A stretch of DNA of 64,000 nt from Burkholderiaceae bacterium. GTDB lineage: Bacteria > Pseudomonadota > Gammaproteobacteria > Burkholderiales > Burkholderiaceae_C. The DNA is taken from positions 62,001 to 126,000 of the forward strand of contig CAJYPV010000019.1 of assembly GCA_913776825.1 (NCBI GenBank), given 5' to 3'. The translations under genes were made by a program, and so were the position numbers. This document shows, piece after piece, positions 26,945 to 35,824 of the stretch. The notes beneath the pieces were generated by a model. That model was not told the DNA's origin, made no database searches, and saw only the letters and a list, made by a program, of their open reading frames with translations. The first letter of the stretch is position 1, and each line of letters starts with the position of its first letter.

Positions 26945-28990
26945 TCAGGACTTCGGCGGTACCAGGAAGCTCAAGGGCTGCGACCGCACCCGCGCCCAGA
27001 TGGCCGCGCGCACGCGTTGGCGGTCCGCCAGCTTGATGCCGCGCGAGCGCAGCGCCACCTTGAACGCCAGGTAGAAGCTCACCCCGACATTGAGCAGGCC
27101 GGTGCCGAGGATGCTGATCACGCACAGCCAGAACGGCCAATGCTTGAGCACGTCCACGCCCAGCGCGCCCGCCGCGGCCGCGAGCTGGCCGGTGGACAGC
27201 GTCACATGCCGCACTTCCACCGGCAGACCGAAGAAGCCCAGCAGCGCCGGCACCAGGCCCAGCATCAGGCCGAGGCTGATGTTGGCGGTGAGCCCGGAGA
27301 TGTTGTCGCGCCACCAGGCCGACCAGCGCCGGGCGCGGTTGGCGCCCAGCGTCGCGACGATGCGCGGGTTCCAGGCGATGGCGCTGTCCAGCCGATGGAA
27401 GACGAACCAGTTCTCCACCCAGCCCGCGATCAGGCTGGACGCGAACAGCAGCACGCCGGTGAAGGCGGCAAACAGCAGCGAGGGTCCCAGCACCGTCAGC
27501 GAATGCAGCACGTGCTCGGCTTCCTGCGCGCCGACCAGCGGCTTGCCGAAGCACAGCACCGCGAGCAACTGCACCATCAGCACCATCGGTGCGGCCAGGG
27601 CCAGATTGCCCACGATGCCGGCGGTCTGCGAGCGAAACAGGTGAGCCACTTCGTCGACGAAGGCCTGCAGGCCGGCATCGTGATCGATGTGGCGCAGCTT
27701 TTCGGCCAGCGCGGGCGCGGTCATCGCCGGCTGCTTGGTGGCGACGGTCCAGTGCAGCAGCAGGATGATGACGAAGCTCAGCGCATAGTTCACGCCGGCC
27801 CAGAATCCGCCCCAGAAGGCCGACAGGCCGACCGCCATGATCGCGAACTTGACGAAGGTGGTGCCCGCGATGATCAGGCCGCCGCCGCCCGCGCGGCGCA
27901 GCATGTCGCGGTATTCGTCGCGGTTGCGGGTGATGTAGTGCGCGCCGGTTTCGGCGCTGCGCTCGGCCACCTTGCGGGCCAGCAGCGAGTAATGCCGGGC
28001 GAACAGGGTGCGGATGCTGCGGCGGTCATGCACCACCGACACCAGGCTGGCGACCAGCCGCAACAGCTCGCGCTCCGGATGCGGCGCCAGCAGCACGGCC
28101 AGCAGGTCCTCGATGCGGCGCAGCCGCGCCTGCATCTGTTCGACGCCGAACATCAGGTCCACCGACACGCCGTGCTCTTCCAGATGGTCGGGCACCGAGC
28201 GCACCGCGGCGCGGCATTCATCCAGCAAGGCGCGCAGGTATTGCAGCGCGGCCGGCAGCGCGGCGCGCCGGTCTTCGATCAGCGCGTGCTCGACCTGTTC
28301 CCAGGCGGTCGCCAGATTGCGGAACGGGCGGCTGGCCAGACGCGCCGGATCCATGCGCGCTCGCAGCGCGCCGGACAGGCCCGCCGCGCGCACCGAGCTC
28401 ACCAGCACCGTCACAGCGGCGCGCATTTCCTCGCGCCAGTCGCCTTCGGGCGCGCCCGCGAACAGCAGGCTGAGCCGCTTCAGCAGCTCATCGTCGACGG
28501 CGTTGATCCATTCGGCGTCGTCTTCATGCGGGAAGAGCAGTTCGAACAGCTCGGCGAGATCGCGGGTGTCGGCGGTCTGCGGCAGCACCCGGCGGCGGAC
28601 GCGACCGAGGAATTCGCCCCACAGCGCCATCCGGGGCGCGAAGCCGACTTCGGCGAACAGGCTGATCGCGTCCACATCCGCCCAGACGCTCGCAATGACG
28701 CCCGCGAACGAGGCCGCATGCTCCGGATGACGCTCCAGCAGATTCAGCAGGTATTTGAGCCGCCGCACCGGCAGCGGCGTGGGCAAGGGCACGACCGGGC
28801 CGTCGACCTGGACGCTCAGGGCCGAGCCGGCCGGGACGGTCAGCGACGCGGCGGGGCGGTCATCCTTGAGCGGCGCGTGGCGCAGCCATTCGACCAGCCG
28901 CACCAGCCACAGATTGCGCTCCGCCAGCGGCGCACGCGGGTGCGCCGCATTCAGCAGCGCGGTGAGGTCCCAGCCGCGGCGCTTCCACAT
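26945..28990 (-). CDS. Site-specific recombinase (Gcr-type) family membrane protein
   Basis: 681 residues from the ATG at 28990, which overlaps the apaG stop by one base (TGATG), so it is translationally coupled to apaG. The N-terminal half is soluble and helical; the C-terminal half has several hydrophobic segments (FVKFAIMAVGLSAFWGGFW; LALAAPMVLMVQLLAVLC; SLLFAAFTGVLLFASSLIAG; ISLGLMLGLVPALLGFF). This is the family annotated from a gonococcal protein as site-specific recombinase, although it has no recombinase catalytic motif that I can see and looks like an integral membrane protein. The apaG linkage is common in betaproteobacteria as far as I recall. Confidence 0.85.
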   Translation of the reverse strand: MWKRRGWDLTALLNAAHPRAPLAERNLWLVRLVEWLRHAPLKDDRPAASLTVPAGSALSVQVDGPVVPLPTPLPVRRLKYLLNLLERHPEHAASFAGVIASVWADVDAISLFAEVGFAPRMALWGEFLGRVRRRVLPQTADTRDLAELFELLFPHEDDAEWINAVDDELLKRLSLLFAGAPEGDWREEMRAAVTVLVSSVRAAGLSGALRARMDPARLASRPFRNLATAWEQVEHALIEDRRAALPAALQYLRALLDECRAAVRSVPDHLEEHGVSVDLMFGVEQMQARLRRIEDLLAVLLAPHPERELLRLVASLVSVVHDRRSIRTLFARHYSLLARKVAERSAETGAHYITRNRDEYRDMLRRAGGGGLIIAGTTFVKFAIMAVGLSAFWGGFWAGVNYALSFVIILLLHWTVATKQPAMTAPALAEKLRHIDHDAGLQAFVDEVAHLFRSQTAGIVGNLALAAPMVLMVQLLAVLCFGKPLVGAQEAEHVLHSLTVLGPSLLFAAFTGVLLFASSLIAGWVENWFVFHRLDSAIAWNPRIVATLGANRARRWSAWWRDNISGLTANISLGLMLGLVPALLGFFGLPVEVRHVTLSTGQLAAAAGALGVDVLKHWPFWLCVISILGTGLLNVGVSFYLAFKVALRSRGIKLADRQRVRAAIWARVRSQPLSFLVPPKS

Positions 28991-29364
28991 CAATGCAGGC
29001 TGCCGGCCTCGGCCAGCAGGAATTCGGGAACTTCGGCGTAGAACACGTCGGCCGTCTCGGTGGCGCACAGATAGCGGCCGCTCATGCTGCCCTGCTTGGT
29101 GGCGATCTGGGCCCAGGAGCTGTACTCGAAGCGCTCGCCCGGTTGCAGCACGGGCTGGTGGCCGACCACCGCCAGGCCGTGCACTTCCTGGGCGTGGCCG
29201 TTCGCATCCACGATGGTCCAGTGGCGGCCGATCAACTGGGCGGTCACATCGCCGCGGTTTTCGATGGTGATGGTGTAGGTGAACGCGTACTGGCCGCGCT
29301 CCGGAACGGTTTGCTCGGCCAAGGGCTGAACGACGACGGTGCAATGAAAGTGCGGATGTGCCAT
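28990..29364 (-). CDS. apaG: ApaG protein
   Basis: 124 residues, the standard family length. Fibronectin-III-like beta sandwich, seen in YTITIENRGDVTAQLIGRHW and VVGHQPVLQPGERFEYSSWA, then GSMSGRYLCATETADVFYAE. Cytoplasmic protein linked by genetics to cobalt resistance and Ap4A levels in enteric bacteria; the biochemical role is not settled. First gene of a two-gene operon with the recombinase-like gene. Confidence 0.95.
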   Translation of the reverse strand: MAHPHFHCTVVVQPLAEQTVPERGQYAFTYTITIENRGDVTAQLIGRHWTIVDANGHAQEVHGLAVVGHQPVLQPGERFEYSSWAQIATKQGSMSGRYLCATETADVFYAEVPEFLLAEAGSLH

Positions 29365-29638
29365 TGGTCCGATTCTAGGGAAGCTCTGCATCACCCCTCG
29401 CGGCCAAGCTGACGCCGCTTCAGACGGTGCGCGGCGTTGAAGATCCTCGCCATGGCGCCCGCCATGGCTGAGGTTCGCGCCTGGCGCTCTATCTCGAATG
29501 AGGGTCATCTCGGCTCGCGGGCGTGATGCAGCGCGATGCAGCGCGTCCCTAGGGAAGGTCCGCCCCCTGCCGAGCGCGGCGGGATGGCCGTGCGCAGGAG
29601 GGCTCCGGTATGCTGGTCTGAAGAGTCGAAGAACGGTC

Positions 29639-30583
29639 ATGGAGACAAGTCAAGGTCCCTTGGTGGCGTTGAGCACGGCCTCCGTCGTGCGTCGGCGCGT
29701 CGTGTTGGCGGGGATCGCCCAGTCGGCCGCTGGCGTGGCCGCATGGGGTGGCAGTGTGGGTGCCGTCGCGGCGGTTCAGCCGGCGTCGCCCTCGGCGTCC
29801 GTCTCGACGAGCGGATCGGCGGGCGTCGCGCCGGCGCTCAAGCCGCCTCGATCCGTCGCGCTCCCGTCGCCGACCACCGTGCCCGCGGCCGGCCTGCTGC
29901 GTTTGCGGACCGCGTCGCAAGTCGGCTCACCGCTGAAATATGGCTCCAGCGATCCGCAGCGTCCGGGCCTTTGCGGCGAGATCGTCGACGCCTTGCTGCG
30001 GGTGGATGCGGACCTCCGGCTCGATGGCCTGGAGCATCAGGTGCCGTTGCGGCGGGTCGAGTTGATGCTCGGCCGGCATGAGATCGATGTGTTCTTCTGC
30101 CTGCTGGACGCCGAACACCGCAGCCCGCTGATGCGCTATCTGCCGGTGCCGCTCTATCGGATCCGTCATGTGCTGGCCATGCGTGCCGACGATCCGCGCA
30201 ACCCGCGCAACTGGGATGAACTGCGCGCCTTCGCCCGCGACGAGCCCTTGCTGGTGCAGCAGGGCACGAAGCTCGCGGCCAGCCTGCGGGAGGCGGATGT
30301 GCGGCATGTCGAAAGCGCCCGGACCGACCGCGACGCGATGGAGATGCTGGTCCGCGGCCGGGCGGCGGCGGTGTATGGACAGGATCTCGGCCTGCGCCAG
30401 GCGCAGCGCGGGACCGAGCTGGAGCGCCTGGTGCGCCTGTGCCCCACCGTGTTTCAGGAGGAGGCGCAATACGCCGTGGTGTCGCGCCGGGTCTCGGCGC
30501 CGGTGGTCGCGCGGCTGACCGAGGGCCTGCGCCAGCTCGCGGCGAGCGGCGAACTGGCGCGCCTGGCGGAGCGCTATCGCTGA
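29639..30583 (+). CDS. Periplasmic solute-binding family 3-like protein
   Basis: 314 residues from the ATG at 29639. The N-terminus has [19 protein letters not shown], a twin-arginine-like export signal, then a Ser/Pro/Ala linker. The body follows the extracellular solute-binding family 3 pattern ([91 protein letters not shown]). No permease genes adjoin it, so it may be an orphan sensor-type binding protein. Ligand unknown. Confidence 0.8.
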   Translation: METSQGPLVALSTASVVRRRVVLAGIAQSAAGVAAWGGSVGAVAAVQPASPSASVSTSGSAGVAPALKPPRSVALPSPTTVPAAGLLRLRTASQVGSPLKYGSSDPQRPGLCGEIVDALLRVDADLRLDGLEHQVPLRRVELMLGRHEIDVFFCLLDAEHRSPLMRYLPVPLYRIRHVLAMRADDPRNPRNWDELRAFARDEPLLVQQGTKLAASLREADVRHVESARTDRDAMEMLVRGRAAAVYGQDLGLRQAQRGTELERLVRLCPTVFQEEAQYAVVSRRVSAPVVARLTEGLRQLAASGELARLAERYR

Positions 30584-30707
30584 GCCGGGGCTTTCCCATC
30601 CGGTCGGCGAGGCTGCCAATTCATGCGCGTCCTGCGCACCCGCAGCGGTGCGCCGGCTTCCTACAATGGCGCTTTTCCCGCCTCCGGCCTTCCCGCCGAC
30701 TTCTGCC

Positions 30708-31394
30708 ATGACGCCGCCGACCCATCGCATCGCTCCCAGCATCCTGTCCGCCGATTTCGCCAATCTGGGCGAGGAAGTTCGCCAGGTGCTGGCCGCCGGT
30801 GCGGACTGGATCCATTTCGACGTGATGGACAACCATTACGTGCCCAACCTAACCTTCGGGCCGATGGTGTGCGAGGCGCTGAAGAAGCATGCGGTCAAGC
30901 CGGACGGCACCCGCGCGCCGATCGATGTGCACCTGATGGTGCAGCCGGTGGACAGCCTGGCGCAGGCCTTCTGCCGCGCCGGCGCCGATCTGGTCAGCTT
31001 CCATCCCGAAGCCAGCCAGCATGTGGACCGCACCATCCAGCTGATCCAGGGCGAAGGCGCGAAGGCCGGCCTGGTCTTCAATCCGGCCACCTCGCTGGAT
31101 GTGCTGGAGTGGGTGATCGACAAGATCGACCTGGTGCTGATCATGAGCGTGAACCCCGGTTTCGGCGGCCAAAGCTTCATTCCCAGCGCGCTCAAGAAGC
31201 TGCAGCAGGCCAAGGCGATGATCCTGGCCAGCGGTCGCGACATCCGTCTGGAGATCGACGGCGGCGTGAAGGTCGAGAACATCCGCGAGATCGCCGATGC
31301 CGGCGCCGACACCTTCGTGGCCGGGTCCGCGATCTTCGGCAAGCCGGATTACCGCGCGGTGATCGATTCGATGCGGGCCGAGCTGGCGCGCTGA
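30708..31394 (+). CDS. rpe: Ribulose-phosphate 3-epimerase
   Basis: 228 residues from the ATG at 30708; the longer reading from 30648 adds a tail that is not conserved. TIM-barrel enzyme interconverting ribulose-5-phosphate and xylulose-5-phosphate. Signature blocks: [63 protein letters not shown], and [11 protein letters not shown] with the catalytic Asp. A TACAAT -10-like hexamer lies at 30662-30667. In many Burkholderiales rpe adjoins gph and trpE; here those genes lie 13 kb away. Confidence 0.97.
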   Translation: MTPPTHRIAPSILSADFANLGEEVRQVLAAGADWIHFDVMDNHYVPNLTFGPMVCEALKKHAVKPDGTRAPIDVHLMVQPVDSLAQAFCRAGADLVSFHPEASQHVDRTIQLIQGEGAKAGLVFNPATSLDVLEWVIDKIDLVLIMSVNPGFGGQSFIPSALKKLQQAKAMILASGRDIRLEIDGGVKVENIREIADAGADTFVAGSAIFGKPDYRAVIDSMRAELAR

Positions 31395-31443
31395 TCCGGT
31401 CGCCACGATCCTGGTCCGTCGCGTCATCCGATCCTTTCATCAT

Positions 31444-31473
31444 CCCGCCCCGCCCCGCCCCGCCCCGCCCCGC
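31444..31473. repeat. CCCGC pentanucleotide repeat (6 copies)
   Basis: Six perfect tandem CCCGC units in the gap after rpe. Non-coding on this reading; potentially length-variable. No promoter element seen next to it. Confidence 0.9.
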
Positions 31474-31575
31474 GCCTTGCCGAGCGGTCGCGCCATCGAT
31501 CCGCCACCGGCCTGACCGGTGGAAGGTCGATGCCCGCCTCTCGGCCCCGCTACGGGCTTCGTTGAGCCATCGCCG

Positions 31576-32052
31576 TTGACATCGCTTCTGCTCGTCTGTG
31601 CCGCCAACCTGTGCCGTTCGCCGATGGCCGAGGCGGTGCTGCGCGCGCATGCGGCCGCGCTGGGGCTGAGCGCGGTGCAATCGGCCGGGGTTTGGGCGTC
31701 GTCCAAGGCCGCGCCGGTGGATCCGCGCGCGCTGCAGGTGCTCGGCGCCCGCGGTTATGCGATGGACCGCCGCTTCCGCTCCCGCCGCGTGCGCACCGAG
31801 GATTTCGATCAGCATGATCTGATCCTGGCGATGGATCGCGGCGTGCTGCGTGCGCTGCGGGCCCAGCGTCCGGCGATCTCGCCCGCGCGTTTGGGGCTGT
31901 TCCTGAACGGGATGACCGGCCTGGGCCTGGATGAGGTGCCGGACCCGTACTTCGGCACCACCGACGGCTTCGAGCGGGTGCTGGATCTGATCGAGGCCCG
32001 GGTGCACACCTGGCCCTCGACCACGCGGGTGTTCAGCGACGGGCTGGACTGA
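31576..32052 (+). CDS. Low-molecular-weight protein-tyrosine phosphatase
   Basis: 158 residues from a TTG at 31576, chosen because it puts the first strand (TSLLLVCAANLCRSPMAE) at the N-terminus as in the family; a GTG at 31519 gives an unconserved 19-residue extension. The catalytic CX5R loop is Cys8 to Arg14, and the late Asp is in VPDPYFG. Cytoplasmic enzyme removing phosphate from tyrosine-phosphorylated proteins. The family GN in VCxGNxCRS is AN here. No tyrosine-kinase or polysaccharide genes adjoin it. Confidence 0.88.
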   Translation: MTSLLLVCAANLCRSPMAEAVLRAHAAALGLSAVQSAGVWASSKAAPVDPRALQVLGARGYAMDRRFRSRRVRTEDFDQHDLILAMDRGVLRALRAQRPAISPARLGLFLNGMTGLGLDEVPDPYFGTTDGFERVLDLIEARVHTWPSTTRVFSDGLD

Positions 32053-32144
32053 GTCCGCCCGGCCCCCTGCGCCACCGCCGTCATCGTCGTCAGAGTCACC
32101 GCCACCACTACCGCCACCACCGCACCACACCGAGGTTCACGCCG

Positions 32145-32756
32145 ATGTCCGATCGACTGCTGACAGGCCCAGATGGCCAACCGCGATGCCGGTGGTGCGA
32201 AGTCCCCGGCTTCGACGCCTATCGCGACTACCACGACCGCGAATGGGGCTATCCGGTGGCCGATGACCGACGCCTGTTCGAGAAGCTCTGCCTGGAGGGC
32301 TTTCAGTCGGGCCTGTCCTGGCGGACCATCCTGGCCAAGCGCGAGGCCTTTCGCGCCGCGTTCCATCGGTTCGAGATGGACGAGGTCGCCCGCTTCGGAG
32401 CGGCCGACATCGAACGTCTGCTGGCCGATGCCGGCATCGTGCGTCACCGCGGCAAGATCGAGGCGGCCATCCACAACGCCAGTCGGGCACTGGCGTTGCA
32501 GCAGGAGGCGGGTTCGCTGGCCGCGTTCTTCTGGCGCTTCGAGGAAACCGACCTGCCGCCGGAGACGGTGCGCGCCACCTCACCCGGCTCGCTGCGCTTG
32601 TCGAAGGCGCTGAAGCAGCGCGGCTGGAAATTCGTCGGGCCGACCACGGTCTACTCGTTCATGCAGGCGATGGGTCTGGTCAATGACCATGCGCCCGGCT
32701 GCATCGGGCGGGCGGCGGTCGACGCCGAACGGCAACGCTTCGTGCCGCCGCGCTGA
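32145..32756 (+). CDS. tag: DNA-3-methyladenine glycosylase I
   Basis: 203 residues. Base-excision enzyme removing 3-methyladenine from DNA. Family signatures: RCRWCEVPGFDAYRDYHDRE (N-terminal zinc Cys and His), LFEKLCLEGFQSGLSWRTIL with the active-site Glu, the HhH-region IVRHRGKIEAAIHNA, and the C-terminal zinc pair in NDHAPGC. The upstream 90 bp are rich in CACCGCCAC repeats and the start has little Shine-Dalgarno; the family N-terminus fits this ATG. Confidence 0.96.
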   Translation: MSDRLLTGPDGQPRCRWCEVPGFDAYRDYHDREWGYPVADDRRLFEKLCLEGFQSGLSWRTILAKREAFRAAFHRFEMDEVARFGAADIERLLADAGIVRHRGKIEAAIHNASRALALQQEAGSLAAFFWRFEETDLPPETVRATSPGSLRLSKALKQRGWKFVGPTTVYSFMQAMGLVNDHAPGCIGRAAVDAERQRFVPPR

Positions 32757-32771
32757 GCGGCGGCCGTCCGC

Positions 32772-35033
32772 TCAGGGCATCGTCGGCGGCGGCGGCGTGT
32801 CGGGTGTGGGGCTTCGGTGCAAGCCCGGGCTGTCGGCGCCGTCGTTCGGCTGCTGGACGATGATCTCCGGCGGACCGCTGGAGTGACCCTGGAGGTGCTC
32901 GATCGCCTCCTGGATCAGGCCGAGAGGCTGCGGACCGTGGCGCGCGGCGATCGTCATCAGCCTGAAGGGCACCTGCGTGGAGGACCGCAGATTCAGCACG
33001 TCCTCGATCTCGGCCCTGGACATTGCGCCGCGCTGCCAGGCGGTCAGCATGCCCGACAACAGGCCCTCCAAGGCCGCCGGCGAGTCGTTGACGATCGCCA
33101 GATACAGAGAGCTGTTGAGCAGTTCCACCATCTCGCCGCGAGACAGGACGTTGGGATTCACCAGCGCCAGGCGTGACGCGGGAGACACCGGATCCAATCG
33201 CAGGTCGGTCAGGATGACGATGTAGCTCCGCAGTGCCTCGCCCCGATCCCCGTGAATTGCCTCGGCCATCGGGGTGATCTCACCCGGATCCCTCGTCGTC
33301 GGCATCAGGCAGCGCTTGCGCCACCGGAAGCCCTCGACCGTGTCGTGATGAAACTCGGCACCGCGGCGAATCAACTCGCCCACGGCCTCGACCAGCGCTG
33401 CGGAGTTGTGCTGAAGCGCCAGCCGCATCAAGGTTTCGGTGATGCGCGTCGGCACCAGCGGCGTCCACGTGTGAACCTCTTCCGGCCGCAGCAGCGCCAG
33501 CCGTTGCTGACTCACCAGCGTGTTGAGCAGCCAGATGCAGCGCCGATCGCTGACCTGGATGTCGCTGTGACGCAGCATCGACTGCAAGGCGTTGTCGTCC
33601 AGCCGGCTGCAGAGCATCTGGTAATGACGCTCTTCATCGAGCAGCATGTGAGACGTCAGCTGCGTCAGTTCATGCGGATCGGCGCAGCGCAGCGCGGACA
33701 GGAGGGCCGCCGCCGCCGCCCTTCTGGGCAGCCCGCGCGCCCAGAACCCATCCGACCACGGCGCCAGGTCCGTGATCCGCAGCGCGCGCGGTGTCCCGGC
33801 TTCCTCGGCCCAGGCCAGCACGCTGTCTTGATGCATCACCATCAGCGTGGTGTCACGACCGGGCAGAAGCGGGTGAGGAATCCGTTGCAGCGACACCGGC
33901 TGAGGCTCGCGGTCCGTCGAGACGATGCCCAGGCGACGACACTCGAACAGCAGATGACGCCCGAGGATCGACGGATCCTGCAGGGGCCAGGCGCACAGGC
34001 GACCGGCGGCGTCCTCGTTCAGCGACAGGACGGCATGACGCGGCATCTGCCCGAACTCGGGCTCGAGCGCCGCTTCGGCGGCCTGGGCTGCGGCCTCCAT
34101 CTCGTCGGTCCAGTCCCATGGGGGCGGTGGCGAGTGGCTCAGGCCCAAAGCCTCGGTCAGGCCTTGCTGCCAGCGCTGCAGATAGGCATCGGCCAGGAAT
34201 TCGCACAGACGCCCAGGAACCAGCTTGCTGCGTACCTCGCGAAGCGTGTAGGCATGGTCCGCCGATGAGGGGATGACCGCCATCCGATCCAGCGGTGGCG
34301 GCGGGCGGCTCATCGCCGGATAGATGGTTTGCTGCAGGCCGGCCACCAGGTGGACCTGCGACGCCGGGGCCACCGCCAGCAGGGTTCGATTCACCGCCTC
34401 GACCGATTGCACGATGCACTGGTTGAGCAACTGGTCAAAGGCGCGATCGACGGTGGCGATGAATCCGGTGCGCGATCGGTCGAGATCGATGCAGGCCTGT
34501 TCGAGGGCCTGCAGCGCGCCTTGCAGACAGACCGTCAGCCGTGGGACGGTCTCCTGCAACGCATTCAATCGATCCTGCAGCGGCATGCGGTCGTCGGCGA
34601 CGCGTTGGGCAAACAGCGCCAGCAGGTTCTGACCGTGATTGAAATACTGCTCGGCCCCGAAGCCCCAGAAGCGGTGCTGTCCGCTGTCATCCAGGCTGAG
34701 CACATGGTCCTTGAATTCATCCAGGTCATGGCTCAACGACTCCGCGGTGCGTGGCGACAGATGCTGATGGGCGACTCGGGTCAGCGCGCTCAAATGGGCG
34801 GTCAGCTCGATTTGGAATCGGGCGAAATCGTCGCTCCGGTGAAAGTCGGCAAGCGTGCCGTGAAGATGAGGTTGGTAGCGGGCGGGCTCTTGCGCTGCGG
34901 CCGACGGGATGACGCTTCCCGCGACGGTGGAGGTCGGCGCTGGCTGCGCGTTAGCGGCCTCCAGGGGCGTCAGATCATGGAAGGCCTGACGCTGCAGGAA
35001 GGCGGGCACGAAGTCGAAGAGGGGCCAGGTCAT
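32772..35033 (-). CDS. 753-residue orphan protein, ankyrin-like C-terminus
   Basis: Function not recognised. The N-terminus MTWPLFDFVPAFLQ is short and amphipathic, without a cleavable signal. Residues 60-260 are helical with regular Leu/Gln. A middle region includes YTLREVRSKLVPGRLCEFLA. The last 250 residues contain repeats that read like ankyrin units: LMRLALQHNSAALVEAVGEL, ITPMAEAIHGDRGEALRSY and SSLYLAIVNDSPAALEGLLS. The extreme C-terminus is Pro/Ser-rich. It lies downstream of two double-glycine-leader peptide genes on the same strand, after a GC-rich hairpin. It resembles neither a peptidase-containing ABC transporter nor a known peptide-modifying enzyme. A secreted effector or a peptide-associated factor are both possible. 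Confidence 0.7.
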   Translation of the reverse strand: MTWPLFDFVPAFLQRQAFHDLTPLEAANAQPAPTSTVAGSVIPSAAAQEPARYQPHLHGTLADFHRSDDFARFQIELTAHLSALTRVAHQHLSPRTAESLSHDLDEFKDHVLSLDDSGQHRFWGFGAEQYFNHGQNLLALFAQRVADDRMPLQDRLNALQETVPRLTVCLQGALQALEQACIDLDRSRTGFIATVDRAFDQLLNQCIVQSVEAVNRTLLAVAPASQVHLVAGLQQTIYPAMSRPPPPLDRMAVIPSSADHAYTLREVRSKLVPGRLCEFLADAYLQRWQQGLTEALGLSHSPPPPWDWTDEMEAAAQAAEAALEPEFGQMPRHAVLSLNEDAAGRLCAWPLQDPSILGRHLLFECRRLGIVSTDREPQPVSLQRIPHPLLPGRDTTLMVMHQDSVLAWAEEAGTPRALRITDLAPWSDGFWARGLPRRAAAAALLSALRCADPHELTQLTSHMLLDEERHYQMLCSRLDDNALQSMLRHSDIQVSDRRCIWLLNTLVSQQRLALLRPEEVHTWTPLVPTRITETLMRLALQHNSAALVEAVGELIRRGAEFHHDTVEGFRWRKRCLMPTTRDPGEITPMAEAIHGDRGEALRSYIVILTDLRLDPVSPASRLALVNPNVLSRGEMVELLNSSLYLAIVNDSPAALEGLLSGMLTAWQRGAMSRAEIEDVLNLRSSTQVPFRLMTIAARHGPQPLGLIQEAIEHLQGHSSGPPEIIVQQPNDGADSPGLHRSPTPDTPPPPTMP

Positions 35034-35111
35034 GCCTCATCAGTCGGCGAGGGGGAAACGAGGTTCTGGAGGGGCGATTCGATGCAGCGACCGTGCCAGC
35101 GTCTCAATGGA

Positions 35112-35146
35112 CATCGCCCCGCCTGCGGTGGCAGTGCGGGGCGATG
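35112..35146 (-). terminator. Strong hairpin after peptide gene A
   Basis: Perfect 11-bp inverted repeat CATCGCCCCGC/GCGGGGCGATG with a 13-nt loop, between peptide gene A and the 753-residue gene. There is no T-run after it on the - strand, so it may attenuate transcription or protect the upstream RNA end rather than fully terminate. Confidence 0.5.
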
Positions 35147-35160
35147 GGGATGGTGAGGCT

Positions 35161-35427
35161 TTAGATCATGCAGCCCCACGTCCAGTTCGGGGTCTGCGGC
35201 GTGTCAATCCAGATCGTGGGAGCGTGGATCGTCACGCTGGGCTCGCTGGGGGCGGCGTAGGGGTCAAAGCTACGCGACGACGAATGGAACAGCGTGGCGT
35301 CGGGCCTCTGATATCCCGCGATGCCGCTGGTCACGAGATATCCCGTGAGGCCGCCGCTCACGGCCTCCAGTTGATCCGGGGTCAGGGCTTGCAGGCCTTG
35401 CGAGCGGGGGGTGTTGAGTGCGGTCAT
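35161..35427 (-). CDS. Double-glycine-leader peptide A (candidate RiPP/bacteriocin precursor)
   Basis: 88 residues. The leader (residues 1-26) ends LQALTPDQLEAVSGG, matching the bacteriocin-type double-glycine leader pattern LxxxxLxxVxGG cut by C39-peptidase transporters. The predicted core is 62 residues, starts LTGYLVTSGIAGYQRPDATL, is rich in Ser/Thr/Pro and ends with a Trp-containing segment NWTWGCMI holding the only Cys. AAGGAG lies 7 nt before the ATG. It is a duplicate of the neighbouring peptide B: leaders and 5' regions are nearly identical and the cores share RPDAxL[FY]. No maturation or export gene is in the window. Confidence 0.75.
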   Translation of the reverse strand: MTALNTPRSQGLQALTPDQLEAVSGGLTGYLVTSGIAGYQRPDATLFHSSSRSFDPYAAPSEPSVTIHAPTIWIDTPQTPNWTWGCMI

Positions 35428-35587
35428 GAAGACTCCTTGAAACCAGCAACAGCGCTGGCGGCGCCATTCTTCTGACCAACGGCTCGTCTGCCTATTCCCG
35501 ACCTAAGCCAACTTGACTGACTGGAAGGGGTGATCTCTCCCGCCAATCTGCGGGTCGGCCGGGGACGCTCTGCATCACGCCCGCGAG
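35344..35587. repeat. Tandem duplicated unit, copy 1 (leader plus upstream region of peptide A)
   Basis: The bases from the leader-coding part through the ribosome-binding site and about 160 bp of upstream DNA recur at 35744-35985. Identity is very high from the start codon outward (shared CCTTGAAACCAGCAACAGC and GCGCCATTCTTCTGACCAA), lower within the leader codons. Confidence 0.9.
35506..35518. promoter_or_regulatory. AGCCAA-N-TTGGCT-type operator, copy 1
   Basis: AGCCAACTTGACT, one mismatch from a palindrome, about 80 bp upstream of peptide gene A. The second copy of the repeat has the perfect form. Confidence 0.45.
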
Positions 35588-35596
35588 GCGTGATGC
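35572..35596 (-). terminator. Hairpin after peptide gene B
   Basis: Perfect 10-bp stem GCATCACGCC/GGCGTGATGC with a 5-nt loop, 19 nt after the peptide B stop. There is no T-run. It likely marks the 3' end of the peptide B transcript; the equivalent place in the other repeat copy is not a good hairpin. Confidence 0.55.
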
Positions 35597-35614
35597 GAGC
35601 GTCCTGGACCCTGC

Positions 35615-35824
35615 TTAGAAGAAGTAGCGCATCGCCTGCGCGATGGCCGCCATGTCGATCCTCACCGGGCTGGTGGTGGTCTCCACGTAGCGGTTGGTGT
35701 ATCTCGGGGCCAAGTACAGCATGGCGTCGGGGCGCGAGGTCGTGATGCCGCCGCTCACGGCTTCAATCTGAGCGGGGGTCAGGCTTTGCGGGCCTTGGGG
35801 GCGGGTGGTGGTGACTGCGGTCAT
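35615..35824 (-). CDS. Double-glycine-leader peptide B (candidate RiPP/bacteriocin precursor)
   Basis: 69 residues from the ATG at 35824, which has AAGGAG 7 nt upstream and matches the start of peptide A; an in-frame longer reading has no such site. The leader ends PQSLTPAQIEAVSGG at residue 26. The predicted core is 43 residues: ITTSRPDAMLYLAPRY, then a Thr-rich stretch and a hydrophobic end MAAIAQAMRYFF. It has no Cys. It shares leader and RPDAxL[FY] with peptide A but is otherwise diverged, as expected when a toxin or signal core evolves under a constant leader. It is the first gene of the - strand set that leads to the 753-residue protein. Confidence 0.75.
   Translation of the reverse strand: MTAVTTTRPQGPQSLTPAQIEAVSGGITTSRPDAMLYLAPRYTNRYVETTTSPVRIDMAAIAQAMRYFF

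Noticed and set aside
26945..28990. A true tyrosine or serine recombinase
   Set aside because: Despite the family name, no catalytic RHRY or serine resolvase motif is visible, and the C-terminal half is membrane embedded.
27017..29041. A 674-residue open frame on the + strand
   Set aside because: Shadow of the recombinase-like membrane protein.
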